A stretch of DNA of 5,549 nt from CAZGYE01 sp964530165 (GTDB lineage Bacteria > Planctomycetota > Planctomycetia > Planctomycetales > Planctomycetaceae), in assembly GCA_964530165.1 (NCBI GenBank), contig CAZGYE010000350.1, positions 1-5,549 of the forward strand, written 5' to 3'. The notes under the pieces were generated by a model. That model did no database searches, was not told where the DNA came from, and worked only from the letters and a program-made list of their open reading frames with translations. Below, piece after piece: positions 1 through 5,549 of this stretch. A program made the position numbers and the translations under genes. The stretch's first letter is position 1, and every line of letters begins with the position of its first letter.

Positions 1-1
1 G

Positions 2-442
2 GCCTTGGCGTCGATTCCCGATGTCCCCGAGGGCAAACCCGAAGAGCGGCTGAATTCCAACGCTGCGTTCTACCTGATCGAGTACCGCGATGGATTGAAG
101 GCGGCGGTTGCCATGGCCAACGGGCTGGCTCGGCATTTCGCGATTGCCGTCAAGCTCCGCGGCCGGGCTGAACCGATCGTGACCTGGTTCAAAGCAGAAG
201 ACGACAAACCGTACGGTCATTTCGCCTATCTGCTCAAAGCGATCGAGCACATGATCCACACGGGCCGGCCCTCGTATCCGGTCGAGCGGACGCTGCTGAC
301 GACCGGCGTGCTGGACGCCGTGATGCACAGCGTCGCCCAGGACGGCAAGCGGATCGAAACCCCGCAGTTGGCGGTCGCCTACAAGGCGGCCGACTGGCCG
401 TTCGCCCCGCAAGAGACCGAACCGCGGAAGCAGAAGAGTTGA
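2..442 (+). CDS. Conserved protein, C-terminal part (5' end off the window), possibly oxidoreductase-related
   Basis: The frame is open from base 2 to a TGA at 440-442, giving 146 residues with no upstream start in view, so this is the C-terminal part of a longer protein. The sequence is soluble with no membrane segment. Visible blocks are FYLIEYRDGLKAAVAM at residues 23-38, FGHFAYLLKAIEHM-like residues at 71-84 (here YGHFAYLLKAIEHM) and YPVERTLLTTGVLDA at 92-106, followed by a Lys/Glu-rich tail. From memory, the YPVERTLLT-GxLDA block recurs near the C-terminus of a conserved family in planctomycetes and Verrucomicrobia that is sometimes grouped with Gfo/Idh/MocA-type oxidoreductases. The Rossmann half that would prove this lies outside the window, so the function is not assigned. 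Codon use and the unbroken frame make it a real gene. It is followed directly by the heptamer repeat region, whose first GTTGAGA unit overlaps its stop codon. Confidence 0.75.
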   Translation, partial: ALASIPDVPEGKPEERLNSNAAFYLIEYRDGLKAAVAMANGLARHFAIAVKLRGRAEPIVTWFKAEDDKPYGHFAYLLKAIEHMIHTGRPSYPVERTLLTTGVLDAVMHSVAQDGKRIETPQLAVAYKAADWPFAPQETEPRKQKS

Positions 443-561
443 GAGTCGGAAGAGTTGAGAGTTGAGGGTTGAGAGTCTAGAGTGAAGATTGGAATTCGGA
501 GCTGCCTCAATTCTCGACTCTCGACATGAACCCTCAACCCTCAACCCTCAACTCTCAACCC
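438..561. repeat. Opposed heptamer arrays (TTGAGRG / CYCTCAA) forming an inverted repeat
   Basis: The spacer between the first two genes is built from 7-bp units. On the left, TTGAGAG or TTGAGGG units lie at 439-445 and, in tandem, at 455-475. On the right, four tandem units of CCCTCAA or CTCTCAA occupy 531-558. The arms are complementary: 454-473 pairs perfectly over 20 bp with 540-559, and a second 7-bp match joins GAGAGTC at 471-477 to GACTCTC at 516-522. The single-stranded middle (about 478-515) contains a GAATTC palindrome at 492-497. As RNA the region could fold into a long stem, which could act as a terminator-like or mRNA-stabilising hairpin, but no poly-U run follows. Translations of such arrays (STLNPQPSTLN-like) occur widely as simple-sequence DNA. 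The right arm extends into the predicted 5' end of the aminotransferase gene. Confidence 0.85.
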
Positions 562-1482
562 TTGGTGTACTTGAACGGCGACATGGTGCCGGCTTCCGAG
601 GCGCACCTGAAGATCTACGACGCCGGCGTTGTCCTGGGGGCGACGGTGACCGAGATGGTGCGCACGTTTCATCATCGGCTGTTCCGGTTGGAGACGCATC
701 TGGACCGGTTGTCCCGCTCGCTGCGATATGTCCGCTTCCGTCTTGGACTCCCGATGCAAGAGCTCGCCGAGAGCAGCCGCGAGTTGGTCGAACACAACGC
801 CCAACTGATTGGACCGGAAGAGGAATTGGGGCTGGTGCTGTTCGTCACGGCCGGTGAGTATCCCACGTATGCCGGCAGCGCCGGCGGAAACGCACGGACG
901 ACACCGACCGTCTGCGCGCACACGTTTCCGCTGCCGTTTGAGCTCTGGGCCGAGAAGATGCAGCAGGGGGCCCATTTGGTCACGCCGTCGATTCGGCACG
1001 TCCCGCCGCAGTGCTACGACCCGAACATGAAGTATCGCAGCCGCATGCACTACTACCTGGCCGATCAGGAGGCCCACCTGGTCGATCCGGATGCATCGGC
1101 GCTGCTGTTGGATCTGGACGGAAACGTCACCGAGACCGGCGGCGCGAACTTTCTGATCGTTGAAGACGGCAGCGTCGTCTCGCCCACGCTGCGGAACATC
1201 CTGCCCGGCATCAGCCGCCAGATGGTCATCGAGCTGGCGGCGAAGCTGGGTGTGCCGTTCGTCGAGCGTGATTTTCAGGTGTTCAACGTGATCAACGCCG
1301 ACGAAGCTTTCACGGCCACGACGCCGGTTTGCCTGATGCCGGTAACGCGGATCAACGGTCTGGCGATCGGTGACGGCAAGCCGGGGCCCATCTACCGCCG
1401 CCTGTTGGAAGCCTGGAGCCGCGAGGTCGATCTCGACATCGAGCGGCAAATCGTCGACGGAGCGAAACGGCGCGGCCATTGA
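526..1482 (+). CDS. PLP-dependent class IV aminotransferase (branched-chain/D-amino-acid transaminase-like)
   Basis: This 318-residue protein belongs to fold-type IV PLP enzymes, the group of branched-chain aminotransferase, D-amino-acid aminotransferase and aminodeoxychorismate lyase. YLNGDMVPASEAHLKIYDAG at residues 15-34 is the typical N-terminal strand pair. The predicted Schiff-base lysine is K169 in NMKYRSRMHYY. TETGGANF at 202-209 supplies the glutamate (E203) that contacts the pyridine nitrogen, and LPGISR at 226-231 and TATTP at 263-267 match the phosphate-binding loops. Length fits the family (about 280-310). The cytosolic reaction is probably amino-group transfer between a branched-chain or similar amino acid and 2-oxoglutarate, but the substrate cannot be read from sequence. 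The ATG at 526 has no clear Shine-Dalgarno, and its first 12 codons (MNPQPSTLNSQP) come from the heptamer array; TTG at 562 or GTG at 565 would start right at the conserved domain. The propeller gene follows after 25 bp. Confidence 0.9.
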   Translation: MNPQPSTLNSQPLVYLNGDMVPASEAHLKIYDAGVVLGATVTEMVRTFHHRLFRLETHLDRLSRSLRYVRFRLGLPMQELAESSRELVEHNAQLIGPEEELGLVLFVTAGEYPTYAGSAGGNARTTPTVCAHTFPLPFELWAEKMQQGAHLVTPSIRHVPPQCYDPNMKYRSRMHYYLADQEAHLVDPDASALLLDLDGNVTETGGANFLIVEDGSVVSPTLRNILPGISRQMVIELAAKLGVPFVERDFQVFNVINADEAFTATTPVCLMPVTRINGLAIGDGKPGPIYRRLLEAWSREVDLDIERQIVDGAKRRGH

Positions 1483-1490
1483 CAATCCAC

Positions 1491-1499
1491 GAGGAAAGG
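1491..1499 (+). promoter_or_regulatory. Ribosome binding site deciding the propeller gene start
   Basis: The purine run GAGGAAAGG sits 8 nt upstream of the ATG at 1508. The same frame stays open further upstream, to 1370, inside the aminotransferase gene. That extension is an out-of-frame reading of the aminotransferase C-terminus, and the ATG at 1508 is the first one followed by a hydrophobic signal-like segment. Both facts support initiation at 1508. Confidence 0.7.
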
Positions 1500-1507
1500 G
1501 CGGTGTG

Positions 1508-2386
1508 ATGCACCCACAGATTTTCGGTATTGCTTCCCGGTTGTGGATCATTCACTGTTTGGGCGCCGGCGCGTGGGCGGCATGTTTTCTCTGGCTGCCT
1601 GGTCCCTTGCGAGGCGCCGACTTCAAGTATCCGCTGACCGTTGCGGCGTCGCCCGACGGACCTTTGTACGTCGCGGACCGGAATCTGCCCGGCATCTGGA
1701 AGATCGTCGAGGGCAAAGCGGAGATCTACTTTCAGGCGTCCCGCAAGTTCCGCACACCGTTGAACGCCGTGCGCTGCGTGGCCCTCGACAGAAAGGGGCG
1801 GCTGCTGGCCGGTGACTCGGCGACCCGCGAAGTTTATCGTTTCGATGAGGCGGGCAAACCGACGCCGCTCACCGACGGCGGCATCGGCATCCCCATGGGC
1901 ATTGCCGTCGATCGAGAGGGAAATCTGTTCGTCACCGATTTGGAGGTGCACCGCATCTGGAAGGTCCCGGCGGCCGGCGGAAAGCCGACAACGTTTGTGG
2001 ATGTCCCGGCGCCGCGCGGCTTGACGATCGACGCGGAGGACCGGTTGTGGGTCGTCTCGCACGGGAAGAATCAGTTACTCCGCATTTCTCCGAATGGCAA
2101 GATCACGCCGATTGTTAAGGGGCGCCCCTTTCAGTTTCCGCACGAGGTCGCGTTGGATCAACAGAACGTGGCCTACGTCAGCGACGGTTACGCAAAAGCC
2201 GTGTGGAAAGTCGGCGAGTCCGGCAAACCGGAAAAATGGGTTTCCGGCAAGCCGTTCCGCAATCCGGTCGGTCTGACGTGGCAACGTGAGAAGCTGCTGG
2301 TCGTCGACCCCCACGCCAAAGCGGTTTTCGTCGTCGACAGGCAGGGCAAGGTGATCCCTCTGGCCGGACCGAAAGCGAGCGACTGA
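1508..2386 (+). CDS. Exported NHL/SMP-30-like six-bladed beta-propeller protein
   Basis: From the ATG at 1508 the product is 292 residues. Residues 1-37 look like a signal peptide or anchor: a short basic start (R11), then a hydrophobic core (about 12-31) and a possible cleavage near RGA-DF at 36-39. The cleavage site is not a clean AxA, so retention in the membrane is possible. The rest is about six NHL/YWTD-like repeats of 40-45 residues, each with a pattern like PxGIAVDREGNLFVTD...HRIWKV (clear at 129-153, 169-194, 211-235 and 252-276, weaker at 45-67 and 87-112). This predicts a six-bladed propeller in the periplasm, resembling SMP-30/gluconolactonase and NHL proteins. Such folds serve as lactonases or as binding scaffolds; metal-ligand residues of true gluconolactonases could not be confirmed, so no enzyme activity is assigned. 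It lies 25 bp behind the aminotransferase, likely in one transcript. Its last 199 bp overlap the tail of the convergent transferase gene. Confidence 0.85.
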   Translation: MHPQIFGIASRLWIIHCLGAGAWAACFLWLPGPLRGADFKYPLTVAASPDGPLYVADRNLPGIWKIVEGKAEIYFQASRKFRTPLNAVRCVALDRKGRLLAGDSATREVYRFDEAGKPTPLTDGGIGIPMGIAVDREGNLFVTDLEVHRIWKVPAAGGKPTTFVDVPAPRGLTIDAEDRLWVVSHGKNQLLRISPNGKITPIVKGRPFQFPHEVALDQQNVAYVSDGYAKAVWKVGESGKPEKWVSGKPFRNPVGLTWQREKLLVVDPHAKAVFVVDRQGKVIPLAGPKASD

Positions 2387-3942
2387 TTCTGCCTCTTGGT
2401 TTCGGTCAGACCCAGCGATCGTTTGGTTCTCGTCAGCGGCAAAACGGCTGCGGGACGTCTGTCTGTTTCCGCATCGCGGCGGTGGCCGTCCAGATCGGCC
2501 ACCAGTTCTTGCAGCCGTGCTTCAACCGGTTTCAAGCCGGCAATCAACTGCTGCATCCACGTGCTGACCGATACTTGGTCGCATGAACCAGTGATCTTCA
2601 AGCGGCCGACGTTCAAATCGCTCACCGAGAGCGGAATGTCGGACGACCACAGTTCTCGCTCGTTGGTGACGGTCCGCCGCTTCCAACTGGCGTGATACTC
2701 TTCGTGCCAGGCCGGCAAGTTCACGTTCAGTTGCACCGAGTTCAGGTCGAACCGTTCGGCGAAGTCCGTCAAGGTTCTCCAAAGCCCATCCCATTCGCGC
2801 GTCCCCTGCAAATGGGTGCAGAACTGCTGCCGCTCTGTTTCGGCCCGGCAGGCTCGGGGCAGCATCGAGAGAGCCAGCGACTTCACGCGTCGGCCCAGCA
2901 GCAGGCATTCGGCGTATCCGAAAAACCGCGTGACGACCAACGTGGATGTGATCGCCAAGGCGCTGAAGACGGCTAATCGCTCGTTGTTACGGTAGACACT
3001 CGCCAGCGCACTGGCCGCCGTCACAGCGCACAGCGCGCCGATCCACAACAGCGTCTTGCGGTGGCTGAAGCCACGCCGCAGCAGACAATGATGCAGATGA
3101 CAGCGGTCGGTGGCGTAGATGCTGCGTCCGGTCAACTTGCGGCGAACGATGGCCATGCTGACGTCGAAGATCGGAATCGCCCAGGCGGCAAGAGCCGTCG
3201 AGAGAACCACCGTCGCCGGACCTTTCAGCGAAGACCGGATCGCCAACGCCCCCAACAGTAATCCGATCAACATGCTGCCGGCATCACCCAGAAACATCTT
3301 CGCCGGTGGGAAGTTGAAGTAGAGAAAACCACTCAGTGCCCCGGCGGCGGTCAACGCAAGCAGTGCGTCTATCTGGTGACCACCCAGCCAAGCCATCCCG
3401 GCAAACGTCACAGACAAAATGATGCCCAGACTACTGGCCAGCCCGTCGATGCCGTCCAGCAGGTTCAAGGCATTCACGGCTCCCAACAACCAGAACAACG
3501 TAAACGGAACAGCCAACAGCCCCAGATCGACTCTCCAATCGAAGAGCTGCACCCGTTGAATCTCCAACCCGGAGACGACCAGGATGCCCACCGCCGCCAA
3601 TTGCCCCAACAACTTCTGGCGTCCCCGCAGCCCGATCCGATCATCAACCAGCCCCACGGCACACAGCACAACCGCTGCACAGAACAGACCAGCCAAAAAA
3701 CGCGCCTCGTCTGAGGAGACGTTCCGCCATGTACCGGACAGGGCAAAACCGACGATGATGGTCAACATCATGGCCAACAGCACCACGACGCCCCCACCCA
3801 GGGGCATTGCCGCCCCGTGCAACTTCCGCCGCCCATCCGGCTGGTCCACTAAGCCAAACCGCATCGCGCAAGCCCGCACCACCGGTGCCAACACCAAGGC
3901 GGCCAACAAAGCCAAGACCGTCATCAAGATCGGGATTCTCAT
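2188..3942 (-). CDS. Polyprenyl-phosphate sugar-1-phosphate transferase (WecA/TagO/MraY superfamily) with C-terminal extension
   Basis: This multi-pass inner-membrane enzyme of glycosyltransferase family 4 would transfer a sugar 1-phosphate, probably GlcNAc-1-P from UDP-GlcNAc, onto undecaprenyl phosphate, the first step of a surface glycan. All family motifs are present: GLVDQPDGRRKLH with P-LGGG at residues 30-51, the Mg-binding VDDRIGL at 99-105, NALNLLDGIDGL at 157-168, FLGDAGS at 217-223, and the substrate-selecting HLHHCLLRRG at 282-291, which is WecA/TagO-like rather than MraY-like. The membrane core spans about 1-345. Residues 346-518 form an extra soluble region, including a possible amphipathic or coiled helix (about 462-488), absent from the roughly 360-residue WecA enzymes. 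The ATG at 3942 was chosen over an upstream TTG at 3963; neither has a strong Shine-Dalgarno. In total 584 residues, but residues from about 519 on are antisense to the propeller gene and look non-native. The true end may be shorter. Confidence 0.9.
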   Translation of the reverse strand: MRIPILMTVLALLAALVLAPVVRACAMRFGLVDQPDGRRKLHGAAMPLGGGVVVLLAMMLTIIVGFALSGTWRNVSSDEARFLAGLFCAAVVLCAVGLVDDRIGLRGRQKLLGQLAAVGILVVSGLEIQRVQLFDWRVDLGLLAVPFTLFWLLGAVNALNLLDGIDGLASSLGIILSVTFAGMAWLGGHQIDALLALTAAGALSGFLYFNFPPAKMFLGDAGSMLIGLLLGALAIRSSLKGPATVVLSTALAAWAIPIFDVSMAIVRRKLTGRSIYATDRCHLHHCLLRRGFSHRKTLLWIGALCAVTAASALASVYRNNERLAVFSALAITSTLVVTRFFGYAECLLLGRRVKSLALSMLPRACRAETERQQFCTHLQGTREWDGLWRTLTDFAERFDLNSVQLNVNLPAWHEEYHASWKRRTVTNERELWSSDIPLSVSDLNVGRLKITGSCDQVSVSTWMQQLIAGLKPVEARLQELVADLDGHRRDAETDRRPAAVLPLTRTKRSLGLTETKRQNQSLAFGPARGITLPCLSTTKTALAWGSTTSSFSRCHVRPTGLRNGLPETHFSGLPDSPTFHTAFA

Positions 3943-4282
3943 CGGTGTCGTCTCTGCGAACAATCTGTCAGATAAGATGTGTGGAGGCCTATAGTAAGCG
4001 GGGAAACTATCTAACGATATAGAAATATGAGATAAATAGAAAGAATTAGAAGACTGTTGTGTTTTAGGAACACGTCATGCGGATTCTCTGACGTTTGTCG
4101 TAAGTGAATGTGCTGCTTGATCTTCGCGTTTGTACCGGCATGGCGAATGTAGAGAGATGTGCATTTTCGGATACGTGAGTTGCGTTTCGATTGCGGGTTG
4201 CTTGAGCGCACGTTATGCTCCGAGCGGTGTGCGGGTTTGGAGCGGAAAGTCTGCCATGCTGGGGGACGTGCTGATTGCCACT

Positions 4283-4320
4283 GGCGTGCGAGACGCCTTC
4301 CGACGTCAGCGGTCTGATGT
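4283..4320 (+). promoter_or_regulatory. Two small hairpins in the 5' leader of the transporter gene
   Basis: Two inverted repeats precede the ribosome binding site. The first pairs GGCGT at 4283-4287 with ACGCC at 4293-4297 around a 5-nt loop. The second pairs 4303-4309 with 4314-4320 (seven pairs including one G-U) around the loop CGGT. Together with the palindromic ribosome binding site they make a compact structured leader of about 60 nt. No poly-U run follows, so neither is a standard intrinsic terminator. Whether they are functional cannot be told from one sequence. Confidence 0.3.
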
Positions 4321-4325
4321 GTGCA

Positions 4326-4338
4326 GCCTCCAGGAGGC
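4326..4338 (+). promoter_or_regulatory. Ribosome binding site of the transporter gene, within a palindrome
   Basis: AGGAGG at 4332-4337 is a near-perfect Shine-Dalgarno, 6 nt before the ATG at 4344, and fixes this start. It is embedded in the 13-bp palindrome GCCTCCAGGAGGC, so the anti-Shine-Dalgarno-like CCTCC lies immediately upstream. In RNA, GCCT can pair with AGGC across a 5-nt loop and partly hide the site. Confidence 0.75.
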
Positions 4339-4343
4339 CGAAG

Positions 4344-5549
4344 ATGAGTGACGCCCCTAACCCCTCGGGGTCGGTCGCACCTCGTGTCGCGGCGGTGCCG
4401 GCGGAAGCCTTCAAGGCCCTGGCGTGGATCGGACCGATGCTGATGCTCTTGGGCGGGGCAATCGGCAGCGGCGAGATCCTCTCCGAACCGGCGGCCGGTG
4501 CTCGCTACGGGGGAGCGTTGCTGTGGGTCGTGGTGTTTACCATCGTGACCAAGGCTTTCTGGAACGAAGCGATCGGCCGGGTCTCGATCGTGACCGGGCA
4601 GAGTTTTCTGGAAGTCTGCACCGGCGCGGGGCCGGTCGTCGTGTGGGTTCCCTGGGCCTGGTACGCGGTCAACATGGTCAAGGACTTCCTGCTTCGCGGC
4701 GGGATCATGGCGATCGCCGGGCTGGTCTGCTACGACGTGTTCGGCCCGCTGCCGTCGTGGATGCTTCCGCCGGGCTGGGCGCTTCCCTGGCTGAGCACGC
4801 TACCCGCTCAGCAGCGGGCCGAGAGTCTGCAAACCATTGTGTGGACCTTTCTGAATTTCAGCGCCGTCTGGCTGCTGCTGGTCCTGGGTGGATACCGGTT
4901 GGCCGAAAAGATCAACACGGTGCTGTGTCTGGTGTTCACGCTTTGTCTAGTGGCCTGTGCAGCGAAGGCGTTTCCCCAGGCTACCGGCGAACTGGCCCGC
5001 GGCTTGATTCCCCGCTTGCCCTCGCAGCCAGGCGAGCTGCTCATGCTGGTTTCCTTGACCGGCATCGTGATGGCCGGCTCGGCGACCGTCTACTACAGTG
5101 CCTGGATCGAGGAGCGGGAGATGGGCTTGTTCGGTCACGCCCGGCAAATTGGCCGCCGGCTCGCTGGTGAGGAACTCCAGCCACAGTCGGAGGAAGAAAT
5201 CCGGCGGATGCACGGCTGGCTGCGGGTCAACCGCATCAACATCACTCTGGCGTACGGGCTGGGGGCGTTGTTGTGTCTTTCGACTTTCGTGCTCGGCGTG
5301 GCCGTGTTGCGGCCGGCGGGCGTAACACTGAAAGGGGTCGCTCTGGCACGCGAGCTGAGCCTGATGATGACCGAAGTCATGGGACCCTGGGCGAAAGGTT
5401 TGTTCTACGCCGGCACCTGGGCCGCCATCGCCAGCACGATCGTGGCGATCTTTGACGGTTCCTCGCGGATGTTCGTCCAGCCGTTGCGCCAGCATGCCCC
5501 GGCCGTGTATGCGAAGCTCTCGTTCGGCACTTGGCAAAAGATCCTGATG
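4344..5549 (+). CDS. Nramp-superfamily transporter lacking DPGN/MPH motifs (3' end off the window)
   Basis: The frame runs without a stop from the ATG at 4344 to the window edge, giving 402 residues; the C-terminus is missing. After a polar N-terminus (1-26) come repeated hydrophobic helices: about 27-45, 53-71, 95-110, 116-134, 163-183, 190-208, 231-252, 300-322 and 352-372. The layout, with GPMLMLLGGAIGSGEILSEPAAGARYGGALLW at 30-61 as helix 1, matches the Nramp/LeuT-fold family of metal-ion/H+ transporters. Classical Nramps carry DPGN in helix 1 and a MPH motif in helix 6; here helix 1 has GSGE (41-44) and helix 6 has AGSATVYYSAWIEE (244-257), so the metal-binding Asp, Asn and Met are absent. 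It belongs to the divergent GSGE-type group often annotated simply as Nramp family in planctomycetes. The substrate is unknown and may not be Mn or Fe. An acidic/basic loop (254-294) separates helices 6 and 7. Confidence 0.85.
   Translation, partial: MSDAPNPSGSVAPRVAAVPAEAFKALAWIGPMLMLLGGAIGSGEILSEPAAGARYGGALLWVVVFTIVTKAFWNEAIGRVSIVTGQSFLEVCTGAGPVVVWVPWAWYAVNMVKDFLLRGGIMAIAGLVCYDVFGPLPSWMLPPGWALPWLSTLPAQQRAESLQTIVWTFLNFSAVWLLLVLGGYRLAEKINTVLCLVFTLCLVACAAKAFPQATGELARGLIPRLPSQPGELLMLVSLTGIVMAGSATVYYSAWIEEREMGLFGHARQIGRRLAGEELQPQSEEEIRRMHGWLRVNRINITLAYGLGALLCLSTFVLGVAVLRPAGVTLKGVALARELSLMMTEVMGPWAKGLFYAGTWAAIASTIVAIFDGSSRMFVQPLRQHAPAVYAKLSFGTWQKILM

Larger units (their letters stand above)
3943..4343. 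other. Divergent intergenic region with AT-rich segment
   Basis: This 401-bp stretch separates the minus-strand transferase from the plus-strand transporter, so both promoters should lie here. The part next to the transferase is strikingly AT-rich: 4001-4060 contains only 17 G or C in 60 bases, against the GC-rich coding sequence around it. ATAGTA at 3991-3996 reads TACTAT on the minus strand and TATAGA lies at 4018-4023 on the plus strand, but neither has a convincing -35 partner at the right spacing, so no promoter is called. A small stem GTGTT/AACAC lies at 4059-4073. The short reading frames here have no recognisable protein character. The transporter-proximal half is rich in potential hairpins. 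Confidence 0.55.

Noticed and set aside
438..561. CRISPR array or telomere-like repeat
   Set aside because: Units are 7 bp with no spacers, and the arms are in opposite orientation, so this is neither a CRISPR array nor a terminal repeat.
541..1551. Long minus-strand open frame opposite the aminotransferase gene
   Set aside because: It is a shadow of the plus-strand gene: the translation is rich in Arg, Gln and His without any motif, while the plus strand shows a complete PLP-enzyme motif set.
4221..4338. Cobalamin riboswitch ahead of the transporter
   Set aside because: Only GCCACTG and a loose GTCAG...CTG stem are seen. The conserved GGTG..AATCC-type segment and an AGYCAGGAGACCTGCC-like B12 box are missing, so it is not called.
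4130..4351. Small plus-strand frame overlapping the transporter start by 8 bp, a possible leader peptide
   Set aside because: It starts at a TTG with no Shine-Dalgarno, has no recognisable protein features, and covers a region better explained as a non-coding leader.
4064..4414. Minus-strand frame of 116 codons across the intergenic region into the transporter gene
   Set aside because: Its composition is typical of antisense GC-rich sequence, it has no motif, and it overlaps a well-supported gene start.
4424..5170. 248-codon plus-strand frame starting at 4424
   Set aside because: It is an out-of-frame reading of the transporter gene: it is Arg/Gly-rich, has no hydrophobic helices and lacks a ribosome binding site, whereas the frame from 4344 gives a coherent membrane protein.

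Overview
This 5.5 kb window looks like ordinary chromosome from a GC-rich bacterium, most likely a planctomycete. That assignment is an inference from three things: the style of the proteins (NHL-type secreted propeller, Nramp-like transporter with a GSGE motif, long WecA-type transferase), loose gene packing, and heptamer repeats between genes. No rRNA or other taxonomic marker is present, so it is not proven.

Left part (2-2386, plus strand). The window opens inside a gene whose C-terminal 146 residues are visible; it belongs to an uncharacterised conserved family. It is followed by a short spacer of two opposed heptamer arrays (TTGAGRG on the left, its complement on the right) with a 20-bp perfect inverted repeat. 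The right-hand array runs into the 5' end of a PLP-dependent class IV aminotransferase gene. Only 25 bp after it, with a good Shine-Dalgarno, comes a secreted or membrane-anchored six-bladed NHL/SMP-30-like propeller protein. These two genes probably share a transcript.

Middle (2188-3942, minus strand). A polyprenyl-phosphate sugar-1-phosphate transferase of the WecA/TagO/MraY superfamily carries all the family motifs. It also has an extra C-terminal soluble region of about 170 residues plus a tail that is antisense to the last 199 bp of the propeller gene. It would start surface-polysaccharide or O-antigen-like glycan assembly on undecaprenyl phosphate.

Right part (3943-5549). A 401-bp divergent intergenic region, AT-rich near the transferase gene and hairpin-rich near the next gene, leads into a plus-strand Nramp-superfamily transporter. 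That gene is open at the right edge (402 residues visible). It lacks the canonical DPGN and MPH metal-binding motifs of Nramp proteins.

The genes do not form one obvious pathway. No mobile element, CRISPR array, tRNA or rRNA was seen. No clearly new multi-gene system is visible; the points most worth a second look are the repeat-derived start of the aminotransferase, the convergent overlap, and the non-canonical Nramp-like protein.
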